Positions 1 through 7,902 of a stretch of 9,035 bases of DNA are shown here, one piece after another. The translations under genes and the position numbers were made by a program. Under the pieces are notes generated by a model. The model worked only from the letters and a program-made list of their open reading frames with translations, had not been told where the DNA came from and made no database searches. How positions within the stretch are numbered: the stretch's first letter is position 1; every line of letters starts with the position of its first letter. Source of the DNA: a bacterium (lineage in GTDB: Bacteria; Krumholzibacteriota; Krumholzibacteria; LZORAL124-64-63); contig QNDV01000069.1 in NCBI GenBank assembly GCA_003646045.1, forward strand, positions 1-9,035. Reading direction: 5' to 3'.

Positions 1-1679
1 CCTTCCTGGGCAGTGGTCCCCTGAGTGAGGAGAGGCTGCGCGAAGTGCTGCGCCTGTTGGAGGGCGATCCGGCGCCCTGGGACCTCAACGCCCTGGGCGG
101 TGAGGTCTACCTGATCCGTGATCTCTACCGTGCAGCGAGTTTTCTGGACGCTGCCGTGCAACCGTCCATGACCGTCGATCCCGATACCGTGGGCCACGGC
201 TACCTGGCCCATATCGAGTATACGATTCAACCGGGTAGCAACTTCACCGTGGGGACGATCACCCTCACGGGTAATGAGCGGACCGAGGATCGCCTGTTGA
301 CCAGGGAACTGCTGTTTGCCCCCGGGGACCCGCTCTATTGGGGGCAGGTCGAGAACTCGCGGCGCCAGTTGCTGGGCACGACCCTTTTCCGGGACGCCAA
401 TATCCGGCCGGTGAACGTGGATACCCTGGCGGGGGTGGCGGACCTGGCCGTCAGTGTGGTGGAGCGCAAACCCGGCTTCTATGAACTGGGCGTGGGAGTA
501 GGCACGCGCGACCGGATCCGGGTGCTCGGCGCATGGGGCCATAACAACCTGTGGGGGACGGGACGTCGGGTCAGGGTGCGATTGCAGGGGTCCTGGAACG
601 TTGAGGACGTGGTCGGCAACACCATCTATTTCGATCAGGGGCAGCTCAATTACCGGGGTGGCGTGACCTTCGTCAATCCCCGCCTGCGCGGCAGCCGCTA
701 CAGCCTTGAGGCCAATGCCTACGTTGAACGCGATACCCGCGGCGAATCAGGTCTGAACATGAACCGCCACGGTTTACGTCTGGGCACGGGCTGGCAGTCC
801 GGTCCGCGGGTAACGAGCACCGCCAGTGTGGGCCTCAAGATCACCGACCCCGAAGTGCATCCCTATGCCCCGGACAGCCTGAAGGCTCGGTTCGACGAAT
901 TGGGGGCCCAGATAACCCAGACCCGGTCCCTCAGCTACGCCATCTTTGTTGACCGACGCAACGACATCTTCAACCCCACGTCGGGAACCTATTCCATCGG
1001 CACCCTGCAACTTGCAGGTGGGCCCATGGGCGGCGACCACAGCTTCTTCAAGTGGTCAGGCGCCCTGCACGGCTACCGCCCCTTCCTGCTGGGTGGAACC
1101 CTGGCCGGCCGGGTCAAGCTGGGCGGTACGCGTCCCTATGGGAAATCGCTGGACGCGGGTCCCGAGGGTGTGCCCTACGATGACCGCTTTTTTGCGGGCG
1201 GAGCGTCGACGGTGCGGGGTTACAGGCATAACAGCCTGGGGCCCCAGGTTACCGACCAGGACGAATTGGACTACCTGAACTACACTTCAGACGTACTGTT
1301 GCCAGACAATCCGGCACGTGGCGGCAACTATCTCATGTTGACCAATATCGAGTGGCGGCTGCCGCTGCCGGTTCTCAGGAGCTGGGGCTTTTCAACCTTG
1401 TTGTTCTTCGAGGGAGGCAACGTCTGGGCAGAACTGAAGGAGTTGCGCATACGCGGTTTCCGGATCACCTCCAATCCCGGTGATCCCCAGGATCCGGCCT
1501 CCACCAAGGCTTGGGACTACCGTTGGAGTTGGGGGACCGGTATCCGCCTCGACACCCCCTTCGGACCCGTGCGCGTGGACGTGGGATTCCCCTTGAAGCG
1601 CGTTCGCTATGTTAGTGAAACCAAGGATGTTACGGACCCGAGTCCGTACTGGCATTTCTCCCTGGGGTATCCGTTCTGA
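1..1679 (+). CDS. tamA: Omp85-family outer-membrane assembly protein (TamA/BamA type), 5'-partial
   Basis: This is the C-terminal part of an Omp85/D15 outer-membrane barrel that assembles beta-barrel proteins. The frame is open from base 3 with no stop, so the true start lies upstream; the GTG at 45 is internal. The 558 visible residues (residue 1 = codon at 3-5) begin inside a POTRA domain. A second, barrel-proximal POTRA follows at about residues 80-155 (VGTITLTGNERT, then LLGTTLFRDANIRP). The barrel runs from about 158 to the end and opens with GFYELGVGVGTRDR. The family's L6-loop signature is present as RFFAGGASTVRGY (VRGY at 404-407). Late strands carry the typical GPVRVDVGFPL, and the protein ends in SLGYPF with the terminal Phe usual for outer-membrane barrels. 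The next gene overlaps it by one base and is tamB-like, which favours TamA. BamA remains possible, because the number of POTRA domains cannot be seen and BamA partners TamB in some phyla. The family call is firm; the TamA/BamA choice is inference. Confidence 0.93.
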   Translation, partial: FLGSGPLSEERLREVLRLLEGDPAPWDLNALGGEVYLIRDLYRAASFLDAAVQPSMTVDPDTVGHGYLAHIEYTIQPGSNFTVGTITLTGNERTEDRLLTRELLFAPGDPLYWGQVENSRRQLLGTTLFRDANIRPVNVDTLAGVADLAVSVVERKPGFYELGVGVGTRDRIRVLGAWGHNNLWGTGRRVRVRLQGSWNVEDVVGNTIYFDQGQLNYRGGVTFVNPRLRGSRYSLEANAYVERDTRGESGLNMNRHGLRLGTGWQSGPRVTSTASVGLKITDPEVHPYAPDSLKARFDELGAQITQTRSLSYAIFVDRRNDIFNPTSGTYSIGTLQLAGGPMGGDHSFFKWSGALHGYRPFLLGGTLAGRVKLGGTRPYGKSLDAGPEGVPYDDRFFAGGASTVRGYRHNSLGPQVTDQDELDYLNYTSDVLLPDNPARGGNYLMLTNIEWRLPLPVLRSWGFSTLLFFEGGNVWAELKELRIRGFRITSNPGDPQDPASTKAWDYRWSWGTGIRLDTPFGPVRVDVGFPLKRVRYVSETKDVTDPSPYWHFSLGYPF

Positions 1680-1681
1680 TG
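1677..1681 (+). other. TGATG stop/start overlap between the Omp85 and tamB-like genes
   Basis: The TGA stop of the Omp85 gene (1677-1679) shares its final A with the ATG start of the tamB-like gene (1679-1681). Such junctions usually mean translational coupling within one operon. Upstream there is only a G-run at 1664-1667, about 11 bases from the ATG, so the Shine-Dalgarno is weak and re-initiation by the terminating ribosome is plausible. A second in-frame ATG at 1688 would drop three residues and leave the membrane anchor intact. The overlap is seen directly; coupling is inferred. Confidence 0.75.
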
Positions 1682-4600
1682 CGATTGATGCATGCAGCAC
1701 GACTTCCCATTCTGGTCGCCTGGCTGGTGATCGGTGCCGTTGTGGGTACCCTTGTCAGCCAGCCCCGCCTGCTGGCGCCCTACGCCGCCAGCCTGGTCAG
1801 CCGGCACCTGCTGCGCATCGAGACCGGTGGCCTGAGGGTGAGGGACTACCGTATCCGCACCTTCGAAGGTGTGGACCTCTACGGTGTCTCGCTGACCCTG
1901 GCCAGGGAGGATGGCGGTCTGACCCTGATGTCCGCCGATACCGTGCGGGTGGACTTCAACCTCGTGCAGGTGTTGGGCTCGCCGGCGCGCATTCGGCGGT
2001 TGACCGTAAGTCGTCCCGAACTCTATGCGCGCTCCGGCCGGGATACCACGGTGCAAGCCGAGAGTGTGGGTGAGGGTTTGGGACTGCCGAGCCTGGTCAT
2101 TGACGAGCTGGAAGTGGATAACGCCCACCTTGAATTCTCCGACGCGGAAGGCCGCCTCGTTGAAATGGTCACCGACCTGTACTTTCGCGGCGCAGCCTCG
2201 TCCCGGGACGAACTCGAGATCTCCATCGCCAGCTGCAGTGCGGATTGGCAGTCCCGGGCCATCAGGTTCAACGGTCTGGAGGGCGACCTGCTGGTGGACG
2301 CCGAGGGTTTCCGGACCGACGGCGTCACCGGCGACCTGAACGAGGGTCACGCGGAGGTGGCTGGGTCCAAGGGCTGGGACGACAGCCTGGACCTGCGGGT
2401 CAAGGGCCGTCGCCTGAGCATTGCCGAAGTGGAGAATCTGCTCGATACCACCCTGGGTTTCTCGGCGGCCGGGGACATGGACGGGAGAATCTGGAGGGCG
2501 GAGGATACCTTGTATGTTGCGGGGGATTTCGCCGGTGAACTGGAGGGTTACTCTGTCGAGAACCTGCACGGAAGCGCCGCCGTGGGACCGGACCTGGTGG
2601 ATTTGACTTCTCTTGTGGGACGCTTCAACGGCGCCCATTTCGAAGGCAGCGGCAGTGTGTCACTTTCCGAGCCGGTCATCCTGACCCTCGAAGGTGACGT
2701 GATCGATGTCGATCTCTCGAAGGGACTGGTGCCGGGAGAGTCCGAACTGCCGGTGAGCGATGGCCATGGCCGGGTGCGGATCAGCCACCGCGCCGAGCCG
2801 CCTCTGACCATGGTCACGGGTATGTTGCGCGACGGCATCATCGCCGTAGTGCCGTTCGACAGTTGCCGGGTGGCCGTGGTGGCTGATGGCGACTCGGTCC
2901 GCTTCGAACACAGCGAACTCTGGTACCGCAACCTGCACGCCGATCTGGACGGTGCCGCCGATACCAGCGGCTATTTCATGGGCAACATCGAGGTGACCAG
3001 CACCGACTTGGCGACCCTGCCAGCGGAGTGGGAATGGCCGGACCTGCAAGGGGGGCTGGACGGACGCGGTCAGTTGGCAGGGCCCCTCGATGATCTCACT
3101 TTCCGTGGCTGGGCGGACCTGACCAACGTAGACATCGAAACGGTGTCCGCCACCACCACCGCCGCCGCCCTGGTTATAGACGACATCCTCGGGGAGCCCC
3201 GGGTCCGGGCCGGCATCAGCGGGGAGGGTCTGCGGATAGGCGGTGTGGAACTGGGTGCGTACCGGTTGTGGGGCGGGGCCTCGGCCCAGGGCGCCCGAGT
3301 GGATACCTTCGTCGCCGTGCTGGGTGACACCACGGTGGCCCTCGAGTTCATGGCCACCTTCACCGATTCGCTCCAGACCTATCGGATAGGCAGGCTGGAG
3401 GTGGGACTGGAGGGCACTGACTGGTACCTGGAGGAACCCGTGGTCGTCACCACGGGCGACGGCGTGTTTTCACTGCCGGAAACCAGGGTCGTTTCGGATG
3501 CGGGCTCCATGGCCGTCAATGGCACCTACCGCCGGGACGCCGTCCTTGCGGGCCGCCTGTTGCTGGACCGTTTCGACCTGGCGTTGCTGGACCCGTTCGT
3601 ACGTGCCGAACGTCCGATGGCAGGTGTCATGACGGCGGACTTCATCCTGGGCGGATTACCAGGTGCACCGGTGGTGGACCTGACTGCCGTGCTCGTCGAC
3701 GCGCCGTTCGCCCTGGCCCGCGTCGACAGTCTGGAGATATCGGCCGGTTTCGGACAGGGCGTCCTGGAAATCCGCCATCTGCAGATGGTGACATCCTATG
3801 GGCGAGTCGGGGTCGAGGGTTCCATATCCCACACCCGAACGGGATTCAGGGACTTCTGGCCGGGCGCCGACCTGGACCTGCAGGTGCGGGTCGATCAGGG
3901 GGACTGGGCATTCATGGAACAGTTTGCCCTGCCGGCCCTGGACCGGTTGTCCGGGCGCTTCGACGGCAACCTGTCGGTGGCCGGGACCACCGCCTCACCC
4001 CTGGTGCGTGGCCAGCTCCACAGCGCTCCGTTCCATATCCACTGGCTGCATCTGGACGAGCTGCGGGGCGAGGTATGGGCCGACGAGTCCTCCCTGGTAC
4101 TGGGATCGCTGACGGGGAACAAGGACGACCTAGCCATGACCGGCCACCTCGAGGTGCCACTGGACCTGGACTTCCTTTCCACGCCCCTGACCCCCGAGAG
4201 CGGACCCTTCTATCTGCAATTGGACATTCCCCGCGACAGCAACTTCGAGCCCCTGTCCCGGGCCACCAACGCCTTCGTGCGCGCCAGTGGGCGGGGCGAA
4301 GCCTCGGTGGTGATCAGCGGACCCCTGGACCATCCCTTCTACCAGGGTACGCTGGCCCTGCGCGATGTCGGCTTCGTGCTGCGGGACCAGGAGGAGATCT
4401 ACAGCAACACGTCCTGCACCGGCAAATTCCGCGGTGACAAACTGCTGGTGCGGGACATCCGGGGGCAGGAGGGATTGCGCGGCACTTTCAGTGGTGAAGG
4501 CGAATTGCTGTTCGCCGGACTGGAACTGCGTACCTTCGATATACGGCTGGCGCTGGATCGCTTTCTCATCGCGTCGCTGCCCGATCTGAGAGCCCTGGTC

Positions 4601-5533
4601 CGTAGTCCCGCGGCACGTCTGACAGGGGTCCGGGTGGGCCCGGACAGCCTGCTGGTTCCGCGCTTCACCGGGAGTATGGAAGTGATCAGGGCCCGCTACA
4701 CGGGACGCTTCGAAGAGGATGGCGGTGGCGGAGACCCCCTGGGGGCCACCGTGGCACCGGACTGGCTGGCCGATCTGCAACTGCACGCCGATCCGCGTAC
4801 CGGCCACATCGTCAACCGGGACATGGAGCTGGATCTGGGCGGGGACCTGGACCTGTTCCGGGACGAGACCGGTTTCTATCTGCGGGGCAGTCTGGACGTC
4901 AACGCCGGGCGGCTGATCGTCTTCAACAACAGCTTCAAGGTGGAACGGGGGCGCCTGGACTTCAGCCACGAATTGGGTTTCAACCCGCGGGTGGACCTGG
5001 ACGCCGGGACCCAGTATCGTCTGCGCAGCCAGTACTCCAGCGACAGCTACGTCGAGCAGATCGGCGTGCACGTGGGGGGCAGCCTCCTGCATCCCGAGAT
5101 CAGTTTCTCCAGCGAGCGCGGCTACTCCCGTACGGCGATCCAGCGCATGCTGCTGGGACTCGAGCCCCACGCCACCCCCGAGGGGGATGCCGAGAGGCTT
5201 CAGGCAGCCGGCATCTCGGCGGGGCTGAACGTGGTCGAGCGGGAATTCGCACGGGAGATGGCCGTTTTCGATACTTTCGAGATAGACCAGATCCAGCGGC
5301 AGCGCGAAGCGGGCAACAGCGGACTGGATCCCATCGTGGGTGTGGGCAAGTACATAGGGCCCGACCTGTACCTGAAGTATGCCCGCGGGCTGAGCGTGGA
5401 GGACCAGGATATCGTGGTGGAGTACCAGATCAACCGCCACCTGGTGCTGCAATCGGAAATGCGGCAACGCCTGGATGAGAACCAGGGACAGCCCTCCTAC
5501 AACCTCGATCTCAAATACCGCTTCGAGTACTGA
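1679..5533 (+). CDS. tamB: TamB-like translocation and assembly module protein (DUF490 / AsmA-like)
   Basis: This is a 1284-residue TamB-family protein, close to the roughly 1260 residues of E. coli TamB. The family is anchored in the inner membrane and spans the periplasm as a long beta-rich groove. It works with an Omp85 partner in outer-membrane protein assembly and has been linked to phospholipid transport. A single hydrophobic segment lies at about residues 9-27 (LPILVAWLVIGAVVGTLVS) after a basic start, fitting an uncleaved signal anchor. Residues of about 45-120 resemble the AsmA-type N-terminus (FEGVDLYGVSL, then RRLTVSRPELY). The long middle is repetitive amphipathic beta sequence with many short Gly/Asp turns and no further membrane segment. 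The C-terminal DUF490 domain (about 950-1284) has VGGSLLHPEISFSS from 1132, RTAIQRMLLGL, VGVGKYIGPDLYLKYARGL from 1220, and a final LDLKYRFEY. It starts at the one-base overlap with the Omp85 gene. The stop is TGA followed at once by an in-frame TAG. No frameshift or missing domain is visible. Confidence 0.93.
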   Translation: MRLMHAARLPILVAWLVIGAVVGTLVSQPRLLAPYAASLVSRHLLRIETGGLRVRDYRIRTFEGVDLYGVSLTLAREDGGLTLMSADTVRVDFNLVQVLGSPARIRRLTVSRPELYARSGRDTTVQAESVGEGLGLPSLVIDELEVDNAHLEFSDAEGRLVEMVTDLYFRGAASSRDELEISIASCSADWQSRAIRFNGLEGDLLVDAEGFRTDGVTGDLNEGHAEVAGSKGWDDSLDLRVKGRRLSIAEVENLLDTTLGFSAAGDMDGRIWRAEDTLYVAGDFAGELEGYSVENLHGSAAVGPDLVDLTSLVGRFNGAHFEGSGSVSLSEPVILTLEGDVIDVDLSKGLVPGESELPVSDGHGRVRISHRAEPPLTMVTGMLRDGIIAVVPFDSCRVAVVADGDSVRFEHSELWYRNLHADLDGAADTSGYFMGNIEVTSTDLATLPAEWEWPDLQGGLDGRGQLAGPLDDLTFRGWADLTNVDIETVSATTTAAALVIDDILGEPRVRAGISGEGLRIGGVELGAYRLWGGASAQGARVDTFVAVLGDTTVALEFMATFTDSLQTYRIGRLEVGLEGTDWYLEEPVVVTTGDGVFSLPETRVVSDAGSMAVNGTYRRDAVLAGRLLLDRFDLALLDPFVRAERPMAGVMTADFILGGLPGAPVVDLTAVLVDAPFALARVDSLEISAGFGQGVLEIRHLQMVTSYGRVGVEGSISHTRTGFRDFWPGADLDLQVRVDQGDWAFMEQFALPALDRLSGRFDGNLSVAGTTASPLVRGQLHSAPFHIHWLHLDELRGEVWADESSLVLGSLTGNKDDLAMTGHLEVPLDLDFLSTPLTPESGPFYLQLDIPRDSNFEPLSRATNAFVRASGRGEASVVISGPLDHPFYQGTLALRDVGFVLRDQEEIYSNTSCTGKFRGDKLLVRDIRGQEGLRGTFSGEGELLFAGLELRTFDIRLALDRFLIASLPDLRALVRSPAARLTGVRVGPDSLLVPRFTGSMEVIRARYTGRFEEDGGGGDPLGATVAPDWLADLQLHADPRTGHIVNRDMELDLGGDLDLFRDETGFYLRGSLDVNAGRLIVFNNSFKVERGRLDFSHELGFNPRVDLDAGTQYRLRSQYSSDSYVEQIGVHVGGSLLHPEISFSSERGYSRTAIQRMLLGLEPHATPEGDAERLQAAGISAGLNVVEREFAREMAVFDTFEIDQIQRQREAGNSGLDPIVGVGKYIGPDLYLKYARGLSVEDQDIVVEYQINRHLVLQSEMRQRLDENQGQPSYNLDLKYRFEY

Positions 5534-5572
5534 TAGCGACCCCGGTACCGACAACGACCCAAGACATCCGAC

Positions 5573-5576
5573 GGAG
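5573..5576 (+). promoter_or_regulatory. Probable ribosome binding site (GGAG) for the helicase gene
   Basis: GGAG lies five bases before the GTG at 5582. It supports that GTG as the start even though the codon is not ATG. No other start codon exists in frame between the tandem stops at 5531-5536 and 5582, and the next in-frame ATG is at residue 68, beyond the Walker A motif, so 5582 is the only sensible start. The rest of the 48-bp gap (5534-5581) shows no convincing -35/-10 promoter and no terminator hairpin with a T-tract. Confidence 0.5.
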
Positions 5577-5581
5577 CCGAC

Positions 5582-7879
5582 GTGACCGACATCCTTGCCA
5601 AACTCAACGACGCCCAGCGGGACGCGGTCACCACTGCGGACGGACCATGTCTGGTGGTGGCCGGTGCCGGCAGCGGCAAGACCCGCGTGTTGACCACCCG
5701 CATTTCCTGGCTGCTGGACGAGGGCGGCATTCCCCCCGGCGGCATCCTGGCCTTCACCTTCACCAATCGCGCGGCCAGGGAGATGGTGGCGCGGGTCACC
5801 GCCAACGTGGGGCCGGCCCGGGCACCCTTCTGGATCGGCACCTTCCATGGCACGGGTCTGAAGATCCTGCGGGCCGACGGCGAGGCAGTGGGCGTAGCGC
5901 GCGGATTCTCGATCTTCGACACCGACGACAGCAAGCGCCTGTTGAAGGAGGTTACCGCCGGGCTGAACCTGGACGTGAAACGTTTTCCGGTCCAGGGCGC
6001 GCGATCCATGATCAGCAACTGGAAGAACGACGATACTCCCCCGGAAGCAGTGGCCGCCCAGGCCCGCAGCTGGGTGGAGGAAAAGAACGGCGCGATCTAC
6101 GCGGGCTACGAGGAGGCCCTGCACCGGTGCAACGCCCTGGATTTCGACGATCTGATCCTGCGCACCGTGCACCTGCTTGAGCAGCATACAGACGTGCGTG
6201 AGAAATACGCGGCGCGCTTTCGGCATGTCCTGGTGGATGAATTCCAGGACACCAACCCGCTGCAGCTGGTTCTGGTCAAGGCGCTGCAAAGCGTCCACGG
6301 CAACGTTTTCGCCGTCGGTGACGATGACCAGTCCATCTACTCGTGGCGGGGAGCCTGTATCGAGAACATGCTGGGTTTCGAGGATTTCTTTCCCGGCGCC
6401 GTGACCCACCGCCTGGAACAGAACTACCGCAGCTCCGGCAATATCCTGGCTGCCGCCAACTCGGTCATCGCCCACAACAAACGGCGCAAGGGCAAGAGCC
6501 TGTGGACCGCCGACGGGCCCGGCGGAAAACTGGTGGAGGAGGAGTTCATCGACGAGGAGGACGAGGCCGCCCGGGTGGTGGCGATCGTGGGCGAGGAAGA
6601 GACCGCGGGACGCCACCGCAGCGAGGTCACCGTGCTGTACCGCACCAACGCCCAGAGCCGTGCCCTGGAGGACGCCCTGCGCCGGGCCCATATTCCCTAC
6701 CAGGTGGTAGGGAGCCTGCAGTTCTACGACCGCCGCGAGGTACGGGACATCCTGGGCTATCTCAAGCTGATTGCCAATCCTGCCGACACGGTTGCCCTGC
6801 AGCGGGTGATCAACGTACCGCGACGCAAACTGGGGGATACCACGGTGCGGCGCCTGCTCGATCTGGCGGTTGGTGCCGGACTGACGCCGGGACAGGCCGC
6901 GGGCGAGACGGGCCTGCTGGAACGGGAAATCGCACCGGCGGCCTGCAGGCGCGTGCGGGATTTTTTCCGCATGGTCGAACGCTGGCGCAGACTGGACATG
7001 GAGCGGCGACCGGTACGGGACATCCTGCAGGCGGTGGTGGACGACACTGCCTATCTGGGACATATCGAGGCGGACGATCCGGTCACGGCCGAGGGCAGGT
7101 TGGATAACGTGCAGGAATTGACCAATGCCGCGGCGGCCTTCGACGAGCAGACCCAGGGCGCCGGGCTGGAAGCCTTCCTGGCCCAGGTGGCCCTGGTGGC
7201 GGATCAGGATACCATCGTCGACGACGAGGGGGTCGTGCGGTTGATGACGGTGCACACGGCCAAGGGGCTGGAGTTTCCGGTGGTTATCGTGGCGGGCTGC
7301 GAGGACGATATCCTGCCCCACATCAACAGCCGGGAGGACGAGGCGGGCCTGGAAGAGGAGCGCCGTCTTTTCTACGTGGCGGTGACCAGGGCCCGGCGGC
7401 AGGTCCATCTGCTGCACGCCACACGCCGCCGCCGCTTCGGTACCTGGCAGGACTGCCTGCCGTCGCGCTTCCTGCTGGAGATCACGGCGGAAGTCATTGA
7501 GCGCCGGCATCTGGACCGGCCCGAGGTGATACCCATATCGCGCCGCCTGTTCGGCAACGAAGCCGTGTCGGATAGCCGCGCCCCGGCCGCTGCCGGCGGC
7601 CGCCGCACCGGCCCGCCGGCAGTGCGGCCCGACCAGTGGGGACGTCGCCACGGTCAGCCGCGCCGACCATCCGCCACCGAATCCGCCGGTTGGGACAACG
7701 AGGTGTGCCAGGACCGTCCCTACTTCGAGGGACAGCTGGTCAGCCACGGCATCTTCGGCTCCGGCCGCGTGGTGCGGGTCGAAGGCAGCGGTGACGACCT
7801 GCTGGTCACCGTCGACTTCAACAGTGGTGACCGCAAGCATCTCAACCCGCGCTTCGCACCTCTCGTATCGGTGGACTGA
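5582..7879 (+). CDS. pcrA: UvrD/PcrA-type superfamily 1A ATP-dependent DNA helicase
   Basis: This is a 765-residue 3'-5' DNA helicase of the UvrD/PcrA/Rep group. The family acts in nucleotide-excision and mismatch repair, in clearing recombinase filaments and in resolving replication-transcription conflicts. All helicase motifs appear in order: Q motif (LNDAQRDAV, 8-16), Walker A GAGSGKT (28-34), Ia FTFTNRAAREM (58-68), GTFHG (86-90), Walker B VDEFQD (218-223), III GDDDQSIYSWRG (246-257), IV EQNYRS (279-284), V TVHTAKGLEF (556-565) and VI YVAVTRAR (598-605). A Pro/Arg/Gly-rich, probably disordered linker follows (about 655-710). A C-terminal Tudor-like domain comes last (about 714-765, from YFEGQLVSHGIFGSG), the module that in PcrA/UvrD contacts RNA polymerase. 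Catalytic residues look intact and the length is slightly above the usual 720-740. One detail differs: where PcrA/Rep have EEG before the IFPH/FLPH segment, this has EDDILPH. It lies 48 bp after tamB on the same strand, so co-transcription is possible. Choosing between the names pcrA and uvrD is arbitrary. Confidence 0.96.
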   Translation: MTDILAKLNDAQRDAVTTADGPCLVVAGAGSGKTRVLTTRISWLLDEGGIPPGGILAFTFTNRAAREMVARVTANVGPARAPFWIGTFHGTGLKILRADGEAVGVARGFSIFDTDDSKRLLKEVTAGLNLDVKRFPVQGARSMISNWKNDDTPPEAVAAQARSWVEEKNGAIYAGYEEALHRCNALDFDDLILRTVHLLEQHTDVREKYAARFRHVLVDEFQDTNPLQLVLVKALQSVHGNVFAVGDDDQSIYSWRGACIENMLGFEDFFPGAVTHRLEQNYRSSGNILAAANSVIAHNKRRKGKSLWTADGPGGKLVEEEFIDEEDEAARVVAIVGEEETAGRHRSEVTVLYRTNAQSRALEDALRRAHIPYQVVGSLQFYDRREVRDILGYLKLIANPADTVALQRVINVPRRKLGDTTVRRLLDLAVGAGLTPGQAAGETGLLEREIAPAACRRVRDFFRMVERWRRLDMERRPVRDILQAVVDDTAYLGHIEADDPVTAEGRLDNVQELTNAAAAFDEQTQGAGLEAFLAQVALVADQDTIVDDEGVVRLMTVHTAKGLEFPVVIVAGCEDDILPHINSREDEAGLEEERRLFYVAVTRARRQVHLLHATRRRRFGTWQDCLPSRFLLEITAEVIERRHLDRPEVIPISRRLFGNEAVSDSRAPAAAGGRRTGPPAVRPDQWGRRHGQPRRPSATESAGWDNEVCQDRPYFEGQLVSHGIFGSGRVVRVEGSGDDLLVTVDFNSGDRKHLNPRFAPLVSVD

Positions 7880-7899
7880 GATCCCGGCGGCGTCCACCG
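7869..7899. terminator. Inverted repeat between convergent genes, possible bidirectional terminator
   Basis: CGGTGGAC (7869-7876) is matched by its perfect reverse complement GTCCACCG (7892-7899) across a 15-base spacer. The left arm abuts the TGA stop of the helicase (7877-7879). The right arm ends three bases before the stop of the convergent gene (7903-7905). A GC-rich 8-bp stem between converging genes is a plausible shared terminator or mRNA 3'-end stabiliser. No T-tract follows on either strand, so it is not a classic intrinsic terminator, and a chance repeat cannot be excluded. Confidence 0.3.
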
Positions 7900-7902
7900 T
7901 CC

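Noticed and set aside
1607..2638. A 343-codon minus-strand open reading frame over the start of tamB
   Set aside because: It has the same triplet-aligned antisense phase and the same cause as the longer one. It shows no domain or signal sequence and overlaps a well-supported gene.
5543..5550. CGGTACCG palindrome in the gap between tamB and the helicase gene, considered as an operator or terminator
   Set aside because: It is an eight-base self-palindrome with no loop, no T-tract and no repeat partner nearby. Such palindromes are expected by chance in GC-rich DNA.
6343..7107. A 254-codon plus-strand open reading frame inside the helicase gene in another frame
   Set aside because: It is Gly/Arg/Pro-rich low-complexity translation typical of out-of-frame reading of GC-rich DNA, and it lies wholly within the helicase motifs' reading frame.
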